Origin: Pseudomonas farsensis
GTDB lineage: Bacteria; Pseudomonadota; Gammaproteobacteria; Pseudomonadales; Pseudomonadaceae
DNA: 64,000 bases
Assembly (NCBI RefSeq): GCF_014268805.2
Contig: NZ_JABWRF020000001.1
Span: forward strand, 1,374,001 to 1,438,000
Direction of reading: 5' to 3'
Under the pieces are notes generated by a model. The model was not told the origin of the DNA. It saw nothing but the letters and a program-made list of their open reading frames with translations, and searched no databases. A program made the translations under genes and the position numbers. Below, piece by piece: positions 26,801 to 34,052 of this stretch; the first letter of the stretch is position 1; the number at the start of each line of letters is the position of its first letter.

Positions 26801-29800
26801 GTCGCCCGTATCCCCACCTACAACAATTATCACAACCCGGATTCGGCGAGTTACAAGCCCACCACGATGCCACTGAGTTCGATCAGGATCGGCGTGCGCA
26901 CTGGCTACAGCGTCGTCCAGACATCAGGCGATGTTGCCACCCAGGCGGTGGTTCAGGCCGGCGGTGACGTCAGTATCACTGGCACCCAGACCCTCAGTAA
27001 TGCGGTCGTCCGGCCGGGTGAAAGCATCACCCGCAGCCCAGACGTGAAGGTTGACACCGACGTCAGTCTGACTGAGAAGAACGTGTCGCACCTCAACAGT
27101 CAATTGCCGCCTGATCTTGCCCAGCAGGCGGTCGATCCAGTGAACCTGCCAGGCTTCGATTTACCGCAAGGGACTAACGGCCTGTTCCAGGTCAGCAATA
27201 ACCCAAGCCACCCGTACTTGGTCGAAACCAACCCACGATTTGCTGACCTCAAGACCTTCCTAAGCTCCGACTATTTGCTCAACGCCCTGGGTTATGAGCC
27301 TGATCAGTCCATGCGTCGCCTGGGTGATGGGTTATACGAGCAGCGCCTGATCCGAGAAGCGGTGGTCGAGCGGACCGGCAAGCGTTTCCTGGAGGGGTTG
27401 ACCAGCGACGAAGAGATGTTCCGCTACTTGATGGACAACTCCATCGCCAGCAAGGATGAGCTGAACCTCTCGCCGGGTGTCGGGCTGACGGCTGAACAGG
27501 TCGCCGCGCTGACCCATGACATCGTGTGGATGGAACCGCGCGAGGTGAATGGCCAGCAGGTGCTGGTGCCGGTGCTGTACCTGGCCCATGCCAATGATCG
27601 TTTGGCTCCTAATGGGGCATTGATCCAGGGGCAGGACGTTGCGCTGATAACCGGTGGTAATCTGAAGAACCAAGGGACGTTGAGGGCCAACAGAGACTTG
27701 CAGGCCGTGGCAGGCAATGCCCAGAACACCGGCTTGATGGAGGCTAACGAGCACTTGTCGCTGTTGGCGACTAAAAGTATTCGTAACGCCATGGGCGGGA
27801 TCATCAAGGGTCAGGATGTCAGCGCCAACGCGCTCACTGGCAATCTGATCAATGAACGCACTATCGGTACGACCAAGGGCCAAAACGGTATTTTCAAGTG
27901 GAGCCTGAGCACGGCGGATAATGCGGCGCGTATAGAAGCGGGCAATAGCCTGGAACTTAATGCCGGACTAAACGTGCAGAACGTTGGTGGTGCACTGCAG
28001 GCCGGTGGCGATGCCAGCGTGACCGCCGGTGCCAGTTTGCTGATCGTCTCCGCCGAAGAGAAGGACAGCAGCAGCGCGGTATTCAAGAAATCGAGTTCCA
28101 GCTACAGCCGGGTCACCCAACATCGCAGTGATGTGCAAGTGGGTGGCAGCCTCACGGCCACTGCAGGTGGTGATCTCTCAGTACTCGCCAGCACCGTCAC
28201 GGCTGGTAAAAATCTGGAACTTTCTGCCGGCGGTAACGTGAACGTCGCTTCAGCGGCCAACGAGCTACATACCGAGTATCACAGCAAGCGTCGAGGAAAG
28301 AAGGTAAATCAGCAAGACGATACAGTTCGTCAGCAATCATCTGTGATCGAGGCCGGGGGCGATCTATACGTCGACGCCGGCAATAATTTGAGTATTACCT
28401 CCAGTCATTTGAAGTCGGGTGGCGAGGCCTACCTGTACGCGGGGGAGGAGCTTTCGTTAGAGGCGGCGCGGGACAGCGACTACCACCTTTACGACTACAA
28501 GAAGAAGGGCAGCCTCGGTAGTAAGAAGACCCAGCGCGATGAAGTGACCGATATCAAGCACATTGGCAGCACCATCACTACGGGTGGTGACCTGACGCTT
28601 GTGAGTGAAGGCAGCCAGCTGTATCAGGCGGCAAAGCTCGACAGTGGCAATGACATCACGCTGGACAGCGGCGGCAGTATTACCTTCGAGGCAGTCAAGG
28701 ATCTGCATCAGGAAAGTCACGAGAAGAGTAAAACCAGTTGGGCTTGGACTTCCGCTGAGGGCAAGGGCACGACGGATGAAACCCTGCACCAAAGCCGACT
28801 GATCGCTAAAGGTGATCTGGTGATTCAGGCAGTGGATGGCTTAAAGATTGATCTTAAGGAGGTCACCCAACAGTCCGTCAGTCAGACCATAGACGCGATG
28901 GTCAAGGTAGACCCTAGCTTAGCTTGGCTGAAGGAGATGGAACAGCGCAACGATGTCGATTGGCGAAGAGTGAAGGAGGTACACGACTCCTTCAAGTACA
29001 AACATTCTTCTCTGGGCGGGCCGGCCGCAATGATCATTGCGATCGTCGTCACCTACCTTACGTGGGGCGCTGGTTCTGGACTGGCTGGCCTTGCGCAAGG
29101 GACTTGGCAGGCCGCGGTAGCAGATACAATTACGAGTGCTGTCTTGTCGAATGCTGCCACTAGCACGATCAATAACCGCGGCGACTTGGGCGCTGTAGTT
29201 GAAGATGTTACTTCTCCAGAGGCTATTCGGGGCTATATCGTTGCAGGCATTACAGCTGGGCTTACAAAAGGGCTCTTTGATGGAATACTAAAAACAAATA
29301 CGGACCCGCTCACCAAAGCTATTAAGGTTGACCTCACCAGCCTGGAAGGGATCGGCCGTTTTGCTGGCAACCAAATCTTGCAAAACGGAACATCTACGAT
29401 CCTTGATCGCGCTCTAGGTGGAGATAGCTCGTTGAGCAGTATCTTGCGGAGCAGCGTCGCCAGTACTTTCGCTGCTGTCGGCTTCAATTGGGTGGGGGAT
29501 CAGACCAGTCCCGATAAATGGGATCTGAAAGACGGTAGCGTCGCAAAAGTTGGCCTGCATGCCATCATGGGCGGTCTCGCGGCGGAGGCCGCTGGTGGTG
29601 ATTTCAAAACCGGCGCCTTGGCTGCTGGCGTTAACGAACTGCTAGTCGACGCTCTAGCCAAGCAATACAGCGAGATGCCCAAGGAGGAAAGAGACAGGCT
29701 TTTGGTAATGAACTCCCAAGTAATAGGAGTTCTTACGGCCACAGTGCAAGGAGGAGACCCAGCCAGCCTACAGACTGGTGCGTGGGTCGCTGCAAACGCA

Positions 29801-30835
29801 ACGTCCTATAACCGGCTGTTGCACGATGAGGAAAAGAAGTCCTTAACTCAAGAGGCTGAAGCGCTTGAAGTACAGTTTGGCAAGCCGTCCTCCGACCTGT
29901 CTTGGGAGGAGGTCCTGCTTCTTGCCGCTAGTGCTCAAATGGATGCAGTAGAGAATGCACGATTACAGGCTCTTCTGGCGAGTTATCCTCCGGGAAGCCC
30001 TGAGTTGCAGCATTTTGAAGAAGATTTGTTGACCGCGACAGCCAGCATTCAGCGTCTAGCCTCTCAAAACAAAGTCCTTACTTGGAGTGACAAAAAGGCG
30101 ATAACCGCCAATGGGTCAGAGGTTTATGCATTCCAATCCACTACTGAGCAGTTCCTCGATCATGGGTTGTTTAACACAGACTCGCAGTGGTCTCAGAGCG
30201 GTGGTAACAATTGGGCCGATGATCAAAGTGTTATTCCTGATAGTTGGAGAGAGCAATTTGGTGAAAAAAATGCTGCTATTTATTTAAGAGAAATCGCTGG
30301 TGTTTCTAGCAGCCCTGCAGAGCTCGACGATCTGGTGCAAAGGGTGTCGATTGTACTGGGTGGGGGGGTTGGCAATGTCACATGGGATCTGGATGCCGCG
30401 CTTGCTCTTATAGGTGCCCCCGCTATACTAAGGGCTTTGTTGTCGAAAAGGCTTGCTGCGGCTGGCGTTGATGTTGCAGTGGTCGGTGCAAAAGAATTTG
30501 GAGGTGCAATTGATGCTGGTTTTGACACGTCTACCCTGCGGAGTAAATTGCAGGGATACCTCCTTGATGTAGGGCACCCTCAAAACCAAACCAAAGCCAC
30601 TTGGTTTCAGCAGGCTCTTGGCTTTGACAAAAATAATTGGGAGGCGTTGGCTTCGCAGATTAAATTTAACGAAGCAAAGGCGGTGTTGACAAAGACAAAT
30701 AAATATGGGCAAACATTTGAGCAGAAAATTCCTATTGTCGGGACTAATGGGCGAATCATTGAAGTTCCATTTGTGTTTTTGAAAGAAAGCTCAGGTAATG
30801 TTCGTTTTGTAACAGGGAAGCCGGCAAAAAAATGA
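23837..30835 (+). CDS. cdiA: CdiA contact-dependent inhibition effector with DUF6883-like toxin end
   Basis: A 2332-residue effector. Residues 1-48 are an extended signal peptide ending AQA. The TPS domain has NPNL (116-119) and NPYGI (157-161). Filamentous-haemagglutinin repeats span roughly 250-1690, with a Tyr-rich break near 960-1040 that may be the receptor-binding area. A pretoxin region (about 1690-1960, DUF637-like) contains a hydrophobic stretch at 1727-1757. No VENN motif was found; DAVENARL near 2040 is the closest. The last ~97 residues (from S2236, KLQGYLLDVGHP...KATWFQQALGFD) resemble DUF6883. GC drops sharply in the last ~700 bases, as usual for exchangeable CdiA ends. Confidence 0.92.
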   Translation: MDARSHFPFARLLTAAEQPRDRFWGIPTRALAFLLANVMFWQPLWAQAEGIVVVTPGVKLDHSANGVQVINIATPNGTGLSHNVFHDYNVGTQGLILNNGSTQTSHTQLGGHVIGNPNLTKSGSAQVILNEVIGGSPSQLKGYTEVAGQSARVIVANPYGITCSGCGFINTPQATLTTGKPVIGKGGRLERFQVDDGAVAIEGAGLNASNIDSVEIITRSAQINAQIHAKKLTIVAGRNDVDAKTLDAVARADDGSTKPQLAIDASALGGMYAGAIRLVGTEEGVGVKTAGDLVASAGDIQIDANGEVTTARISASGNLDIQAQDITLTDSAYAGGKANVQAQDKLTLEQDKSLAARDEVRLGGQHIVNQGSVQAGVNADGSSNIHGALEINGGELTNRGKIVATDALSTDLQSLDNTGAQIAAGQATIKAGSLTNLGGVLLSQQAMEITVEQALNNSDDGLILSKAGTLTVRAESLDNQGGTLQASKAGVDVTTTKALDNTLGKVIAGSGQLDLKAGELINQQGVLQAQDGPLKVTAASLDNRKGTVNGQQIVLALEGALNNDEGLVEAADSLEINAGSASNTKGQLRALGSDGKSQFTLGGLFNNDAGLVEINNASFALNSKGLSNQGGALRHAGDQGFDVSLADAGQAGGSFITNGALSLEVDDWTNTSVLQAKKLTLKVGKLIQTADGKLLSAESIEASGGSWVNDGHIETNGSLELILTGTYSGDGSLLSQGGMTISATSARFGEHAEVRSAGEGTYHLGTSLVNAGRITAANDLVLQVDNLTNTGTLGAGQQLSVESQTLLNQDGLIFSGADMLVHTDSLTNLRGTLYSLGSLDIAKDASQQRASLIENISGTLESAGDMRLLADSLINRKEVFKTSLQQVSGSIRLMNTDDCKGEHCEADYRVVEVYGTQITEDSARANLVAGGYLSFSGESFDNQYSTVSAVNDLSITASNFWNTGAGGGEQRTSGYYVYTKDRNEYYGFVARIPTYNNYHNPDSASYKPTTMPLSSIRIGVRTGYSVVQTSGDVATQAVVQAGGDVSITGTQTLSNAVVRPGESITRSPDVKVDTDVSLTEKNVSHLNSQLPPDLAQQAVDPVNLPGFDLPQGTNGLFQVSNNPSHPYLVETNPRFADLKTFLSSDYLLNALGYEPDQSMRRLGDGLYEQRLIREAVVERTGKRFLEGLTSDEEMFRYLMDNSIASKDELNLSPGVGLTAEQVAALTHDIVWMEPREVNGQQVLVPVLYLAHANDRLAPNGALIQGQDVALITGGNLKNQGTLRANRDLQAVAGNAQNTGLMEANEHLSLLATKSIRNAMGGIIKGQDVSANALTGNLINERTIGTTKGQNGIFKWSLSTADNAARIEAGNSLELNAGLNVQNVGGALQAGGDASVTAGASLLIVSAEEKDSSSAVFKKSSSSYSRVTQHRSDVQVGGSLTATAGGDLSVLASTVTAGKNLELSAGGNVNVASAANELHTEYHSKRRGKKVNQQDDTVRQQSSVIEAGGDLYVDAGNNLSITSSHLKSGGEAYLYAGEELSLEAARDSDYHLYDYKKKGSLGSKKTQRDEVTDIKHIGSTITTGGDLTLVSEGSQLYQAAKLDSGNDITLDSGGSITFEAVKDLHQESHEKSKTSWAWTSAEGKGTTDETLHQSRLIAKGDLVIQAVDGLKIDLKEVTQQSVSQTIDAMVKVDPSLAWLKEMEQRNDVDWRRVKEVHDSFKYKHSSLGGPAAMIIAIVVTYLTWGAGSGLAGLAQGTWQAAVADTITSAVLSNAATSTINNRGDLGAVVEDVTSPEAIRGYIVAGITAGLTKGLFDGILKTNTDPLTKAIKVDLTSLEGIGRFAGNQILQNGTSTILDRALGGDSSLSSILRSSVASTFAAVGFNWVGDQTSPDKWDLKDGSVAKVGLHAIMGGLAAEAAGGDFKTGALAAGVNELLVDALAKQYSEMPKEERDRLLVMNSQVIGVLTATVQGGDPASLQTGAWVAANATSYNRLLHDEEKKSLTQEAEALEVQFGKPSSDLSWEEVLLLAASAQMDAVENARLQALLASYPPGSPELQHFEEDLLTATASIQRLASQNKVLTWSDKKAITANGSEVYAFQSTTEQFLDHGLFNTDSQWSQSGGNNWADDQSVIPDSWREQFGEKNAAIYLREIAGVSSSPAELDDLVQRVSIVLGGGVGNVTWDLDAALALIGAPAILRALLSKRLAAAGVDVAVVGAKEFGGAIDAGFDTSTLRSKLQGYLLDVGHPQNQTKATWFQQALGFDKNNWEALASQIKFNEAKAVLTKTNKYGQTFEQKIPIVGTNGRIIEVPFVFLKESSGNVRFVTGKPAKK

Positions 30836-31056
30836 ACACATTTTGCGAAAATGATGTAGTTACTCTCCGGGAAGGAGTAGAGGCAAAAATAATTGATGGA
30901 GATGTTGTATTTATGCCCGAAGGGACTGAGGGCACCATTGTTATGGTGTATGGTCGCGCTGAACAGCCCTCGGCCTACGAGGTTGAATTTTTTATTTCGA
31001 AGCAAAACGATTTTGCTTTAGCAACGGTGGATGCAGGTTTGCTGTGTAAGGACTGA
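30832..31056 (+). CDS. cdiI: Probable CDI immunity protein (DUF4926-like)
   Basis: A 74-residue protein whose ATG overlaps the cdiA stop (ATGA), the position of CdiI. The sequence MNTFCENDVVTLREGVEA, then MPEGTEGTIVMVYG and SAYEVEFFISKQ, fits DUF4926, small SH3-like beta proteins. It is low in GC like the toxin end, so the two probably moved together. By CDI logic it binds and blocks the CdiA C-terminal domain in the same cell. No orphan toxin/immunity modules follow. Confidence 0.82.
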   Translation: MNTFCENDVVTLREGVEAKIIDGDVVFMPEGTEGTIVMVYGRAEQPSAYEVEFFISKQNDFALATVDAGLLCKD

Positions 31057-31059
31057 TTG

Positions 31060-31122
31060 TTCCAAGCGGTGACGGACTATCAGCTAGACGCGCTGGGCCA
31101 TCAGCTTCTGACGCGGTACTGA
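31060..31122 (+). pseudogene. 3' remnant of small prophage gene (homologue of the gene at 21468)
   Basis: Right after cdiI the sequence encodes FQAVTDYQLDALGHQLLTRY and a stop. It is 14/20 identical to the end of the 69-residue phage protein on the other side of the CDI locus, with differences often at third codon positions. Only the last 20 codons remain. The divergence means this is a relic of a related prophage gene, not a recent duplicate or target-site repeat. Confidence 0.75.
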
Positions 31123-31203
31123 CCTCTGGGGCCGCCAAGCGGTGCTGGCTGGGGTGCGCTTTAAAGGATCGAATTCTGGATATATGTACAGCACTGATGC
31201 CGG

Positions 31204-31374
31204 ATGTATTATCTCCTTCGCCGATGTGAGCGCGGCGTTCCCATTCCGAACTATAAGCTTCGGCACGTCCGACCACTGCGTGTCGACGTGCATATTGAAT
31301 ATCGCAACAGCTCAGCCCGCGGGCGCCCGAGCATTGAGACGTGGGTGTTCAACCGACGCCAGGGCCAGGCGTGA
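31204..31374 (+). CDS. Small hypothetical prophage protein
   Basis: A 56-codon frame starting MYYLLRRCERGVPIPNYKLR, followed by VDVHIEYRNSSARGRPS, and ending IETWVFNRRQGQA. The composition looks protein-like, and the gene lies among other prophage relics between the CDI locus and the att site. No ribosome site is evident and the surrounding DNA is decayed, so it may not be expressed. Function unknown. Confidence 0.4.
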   Translation: MYYLLRRCERGVPIPNYKLRHVRPLRVDVHIEYRNSSARGRPSIETWVFNRRQGQA

Positions 31375-31389
31375 TTCCGAGGCTGCAAG

Positions 31390-31740
31390 ATGCCTGAGTG
31401 GACAGCATGGCGCAGGGCGGGATGAACCTGACGGGTTTTGAAGAAGTCGACGGTGTGCTGTATGCGCAGGCGTGGTGGTGCGGGCAGACTGATGACCGGA
31501 CTGGCTAAGGCCTGGCTGGCTGAGCTAAACGACCTTAGCGAACTGATCACCGATCCTGATGTACCGGCGGCGGTTCTTTGCGAGATGGCGGGCGCGGCTC
31601 CTCGACGGAGGAGGTCGACAGCGCGCAGCTATCAGAAGTGCTGGAATTTGCTGATTCGGCGCGGTTATGGGCGCTCACGGAGAACGAGAAGGGATGGGGC
31701 TTGGGATGGCGCTCGAGTACCCGGCGGATAAATTGCTGAT
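31390..31740 (+). pseudogene. Decayed small prophage ORFs before the att site
   Basis: Three short overlapping frames are visible: MPEWTAWRRAG (from 31390), MNLTGFEEVDGVLYAQAWWC (31422-31508), and a longer one reading [20 protein letters not shown]. The last continues only after a frame change into [20 protein letters not shown] and [14 protein letters not shown]. The continuity across frames indicates at least one frameshift in a former gene of about 80 codons. They resemble small accessory genes of Pseudomonas prophages. From 31741 to 31941 I see no gene; integrase arm sites could lie there. Confidence 0.5.
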
Positions 31741-31941
31741 GTCCGGTACCGGCAACGCGCCACCTAGCTGTTAGTGCTTGCGTAAAGGAAGGGAATGGTC
31801 GGCAGAGCGCCGGAGGAGTGATAGGAAATCTGCGTGAGATTTGCGTGACTCTTGGAAACCTTTGAAAACACCTATGAGCAGTCGATTGCAGCGAGCGCCG
31901 AGTTAAGTGCCGTGTTTACAGGGGTTCCATAATTACTGCAC

Positions 31942-31988
31942 GCATGGGGTGCAAGGGGTCGAGTGTTCGAATCACTCCGTCCCGACCA
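31942..31988 (+). other. Attachment site: 3' end of tRNA-Pro(GGG)
   Basis: The 47 bases fold as the 3' half of a tRNA. An anticodon loop ATGGGGT (anticodon GGG after T33) is followed by stem GCAAG. The T-arm is GAGTG-TTCGAAT-CACTC, and the acceptor strand CGTCCCG is followed by A and CCA. The 5' side of the anticodon stem reads CACGC, not the CTTGC needed, and no D-arm precedes it. This is therefore a partial copy left by integration. The intact tRNA should lie at the left end of the element. Confidence 0.8.
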
Positions 31989-32265
31989 AAATACTCCAAG
32001 AAATCCAGTCACTTAACGGTGACTGGATTTTTTTATGGGCGACCGTGCGCAAAATACGCGCAAAACCATCCGGCGTTTTCCCGATATCAAGGTCGGCTTC
32101 CACTTCTGACCACACCCCATCTCCGTGCCCCTTCAGGTAGTTTCTGGTCATGCTTTTGGTGGTGTGCCGGCGATTTTCTGTCCATCTTTCCCGGCCCGCT
32201 TGCACAAGTGGAGGGAGAGAGCGCACCCCTCATGGAACCCGGCATTTCTTCCTCGTTGATGCCGA
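31972..32265 (-). pseudogene. Tyrosine recombinase (phage integrase) C-terminal remnant
   Basis: On the - strand, three frame pieces join into an integrase end. INEEEMPG is followed, in a second frame, by GFHEGCALSLHLCKRAGKDG, and that in a third frame by HTTKSMTRNYLKGHGDGVWS and then EVEADLDIGK. The nucleophile Tyr of MTRNYLKGH remains, but the usual HExR box reads HEGC, so the second catalytic Arg is lost. Two frameshifts are needed. It points toward the att copy, the usual int orientation beside a tRNA 3' end. It lies outside the prophage boundary, so it belongs to another element. Confidence 0.75.
32001..32034 (+). terminator. Rho-independent terminator of the tRNA-Pro locus
   Basis: A 12-bp perfect stem AAATCCAGTCAC / GTGACTGGATTT with loop TTAACG is followed by TTTT. 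It begins 12 bases after the CCA end of the tRNA fragment, as expected for a tRNA transcription unit. Confidence 0.85.
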
Positions 32266-32316
32266 GATAGCAGCCAGCGGCATCCCCATCCCACCCAATC
32301 GACTCCCAGATGCATA

Positions 32317-33069
32317 ATGGCAGCGCGTTCACCGACCGCCTTCGGAGCCAACATGCTGCGTAATGAATCAAACGCCCCACCTAATCGTTCTCGCTGGAGC
32401 GGCGAGCTATGGCTGGGTAATTACTATGCTTTGTTCCATGGCGTGGCTGGGCATTCCAGTGTGCATCGTCACTATGCGCACCAAGGCATCAGCCTGCAGA
32501 TACCTGGTGAAGCCAACCCCTGGACGTGGGTAGGTTCGCTGAATCCGCATCGTGTCGATGAGCCCAGCGTGAGTATGTTGGCGGTCTATGCCGAGCCCAT
32601 GGTTTACAACCTAAGCGACCTTCAGGCGGTCGCTGGTTACAACCCAACAGCGCTATCAGCCCTGGCGCAGGCCATGCTGCACATTCCTCGTACTGAGGTG
32701 TCAGTACGTTTACAGCGGGCCTTGCAGCGAGTCGATGAACAGTTGGATGGCAAGATCAGCGCTGCTGATCTCGCGCATCAGGCACAGGTGTCGCAAAGCC
32801 ACCTACACCGTTTGTTCAGCGCGCGGCTGGGCCTGTCCATACGCCGCATGGTGCTTTGGCGTCGCCTCCGGCGGGCGCTGTGTCTTGTCTTTGAGGGGCA
32901 CTCGTTGACTCAAGCTGCGCATGGGGCCGGCTTCGCCGATTCAGCGCATCTGTCACGCACCCTGCGCAATATGTTCGGTATCAGCGGGCAGCAGGATCTT
33001 GGTCAGGTCCGTCTACGCGTGTTGCCATCCGATGATGGACCAAGTGCGGGGGTAACTGCGGGTCCTTGA
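32317..33069 (+). CDS. AraC-family transcriptional regulator
   Basis: A 250-residue protein. The C-terminal half (about 145-235) has two helix-turn-helix motifs: ISAADLAHQAQVSQSHLHRLF and LTQAAHGAGFADSAHLSRTL, the AraC/XylS signature. The N-terminal 130 residues (HYAHQGISLQIPGE...) look like a cupin-like sensor. It is the first chromosomal gene right of the integration site. An in-frame ATG at 32353 is an alternative start; neither has a strong ribosome site. Its 3' end overlaps the convergent desaturase-like gene by 89 bases. Target unknown; the neighbouring hydroxylase-like gene or TonB receptor are candidates. Confidence 0.85.
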   Translation: MAARSPTAFGANMLRNESNAPPNRSRWSGELWLGNYYALFHGVAGHSSVHRHYAHQGISLQIPGEANPWTWVGSLNPHRVDEPSVSMLAVYAEPMVYNLSDLQAVAGYNPTALSALAQAMLHIPRTEVSVRLQRALQRVDEQLDGKISAADLAHQAQVSQSHLHRLFSARLGLSIRRMVLWRRLRRALCLVFEGHSLTQAAHGAGFADSAHLSRTLRNMFGISGQQDLGQVRLRVLPSDDGPSAGVTAGP

Positions 33070-33922
33070 GTGTCTTGTTCTTGGCTCTGAAAGGGTGAAG
33101 CAACTGGTCAAGGTAAGCATCGGGATAATCGGGTTGTGAGCCAATGCCTAAATCGTCAGGCTGCACTCTGGCATCTGGGTGTTTGAAAGCTGTACCGAAA
33201 AGGTGATCCCAGAAACTGAAGAACAGCGCAAAGTTCACGTCGCCGGCACGACCATATTTGATGTGGTGGTAGCGGTGTACCGGGGCCCAGGCGAACAATC
33301 GATTGAGCATTCCCACACGAATATCCACGTTGCTATGTTGCAGTAGCAGCTGAATACCGATCGCGAAGGCGAGAAGGCTGGCGATTGAAACAGGCAGCCC
33401 GATAAGAAGCAGGGGGCCAAGGCCAGCCAGCGCTTCCAAGGATTGGTGCAGAGGGTGCTTCATCAGGCCGTTGAATCCATACAGTCGCTTGGGGCTGTGA
33501 TGAACGGCGTGGAGTCGCCACAGCAAGGCATAGCGATGGCTTGCCCGGTGCATCAGCGTGATGCCCAGGTCCGCCCAGCCGATCGCCAACAGCAGTTGCA
33601 AGAGCACTGGCCAATGGTGGGGCCAGACATCCAGTGTGGGCAGCACGACCGCAAGCCAAGGCAGCGCCATCAGGCTCAGGCCGTTGAGGCTTTCATTGAT
33701 GAGCGCATGCAAAGTATCGCGTTGGCTGTCGCCTCGCGCTCTATTCCAGTCAGCTTCGAAAGGGCAATAGTGCTCGGCGGCGAAAGAGACCCCAATGGCG
33801 AGCCCCAACAGCGGTATCAGCGTCCACAAAGGCGCATTGAGCCAGTGGGTCATGCAACAAGCGACGCCGACAAAACCGGCGAAGAAAAGCGGGGCGTACG
33901 AAAGGCGAAATAGGGATGTCAT
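32981..33922 (-). CDS. Sterol desaturase / fatty acid hydroxylase family membrane protein
   Basis: A 313-residue protein with several membrane helices in the first 220 residues. The di-iron histidine clusters are present: LMHRASH, HAVHHSP, and VHRYHHIKYG, plus a K-HPLHQS segment. These are the fatty-acid-hydroxylase superfamily ligands. Enzymes of this family hydroxylate or desaturate lipids, so the substrate is probably a membrane lipid, but it cannot be read from sequence. The start at 33922 is chosen because CAGGAG precedes it; the frame is open further upstream. It is convergent with the AraC gene. Confidence 0.87.
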   Translation of the reverse strand: MTSLFRLSYAPLFFAGFVGVACCMTHWLNAPLWTLIPLLGLAIGVSFAAEHYCPFEADWNRARGDSQRDTLHALINESLNGLSLMALPWLAVVLPTLDVWPHHWPVLLQLLLAIGWADLGITLMHRASHRYALLWRLHAVHHSPKRLYGFNGLMKHPLHQSLEALAGLGPLLLIGLPVSIASLLAFAIGIQLLLQHSNVDIRVGMLNRLFAWAPVHRYHHIKYGRAGDVNFALFFSFWDHLFGTAFKHPDARVQPDDLGIGSQPDYPDAYLDQLLHPFRAKNKTLKDPQLPPHLVHHRMATRVDGPDQDPAAR

Positions 33923-34052
33923 GAGGGGCTCCTGGTTGCAGAGCCCCATGGTCAGGTGGCATGCCGTCTTGAAGCTTGAACAAATCGCTCCTTGACCGAG
34001 GTGAAGAGGCTGAGCCTCTTCACTGTGCTTGCCCAGCAACCCGCGCGGTAGA

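Larger units (their letters stand above)
1..31988. mobile_element. Integrated prophage element, right part (left end outside window)
   Basis: Contiguous + strand head, tail and lysis genes are followed by accessory genes including a CDI locus. The block closes with a 47-bp copy of the 3' end of tRNA-Pro(GGG) at 31942-31988. Terminase, HK97-type portal, protease and capsid, a tape-measure protein and a J-like tip protein indicate a long non-contractile tail. The integrase, repressor and replication genes expected at the left end are not in the window, so completeness cannot be judged. The part from 20255 to 31988 is mosaic: low-GC moron, pseudogenes and CDI. The right boundary is inferred from tRNA structure. 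It needs the matching att copy beside an intact tRNA-Pro to the left. Confidence 0.8.

Noticed and set aside
21615..31122. 63-bp flanking similarity as a transposition target-site duplication
   Set aside because: The copies differ at many third codon positions, so they are diverged homologues rather than a recent duplication.
31931..31988. Complete tRNA-Pro gene
   Set aside because: The 5' acceptor strand, D-arm and correct 5' anticodon stem are missing.
31972..32265. Integrase remnant as this prophage's own integrase
   Set aside because: It lies on the chromosome side of the att copy, whereas this prophage's integrase should lie at the left end inside the element.
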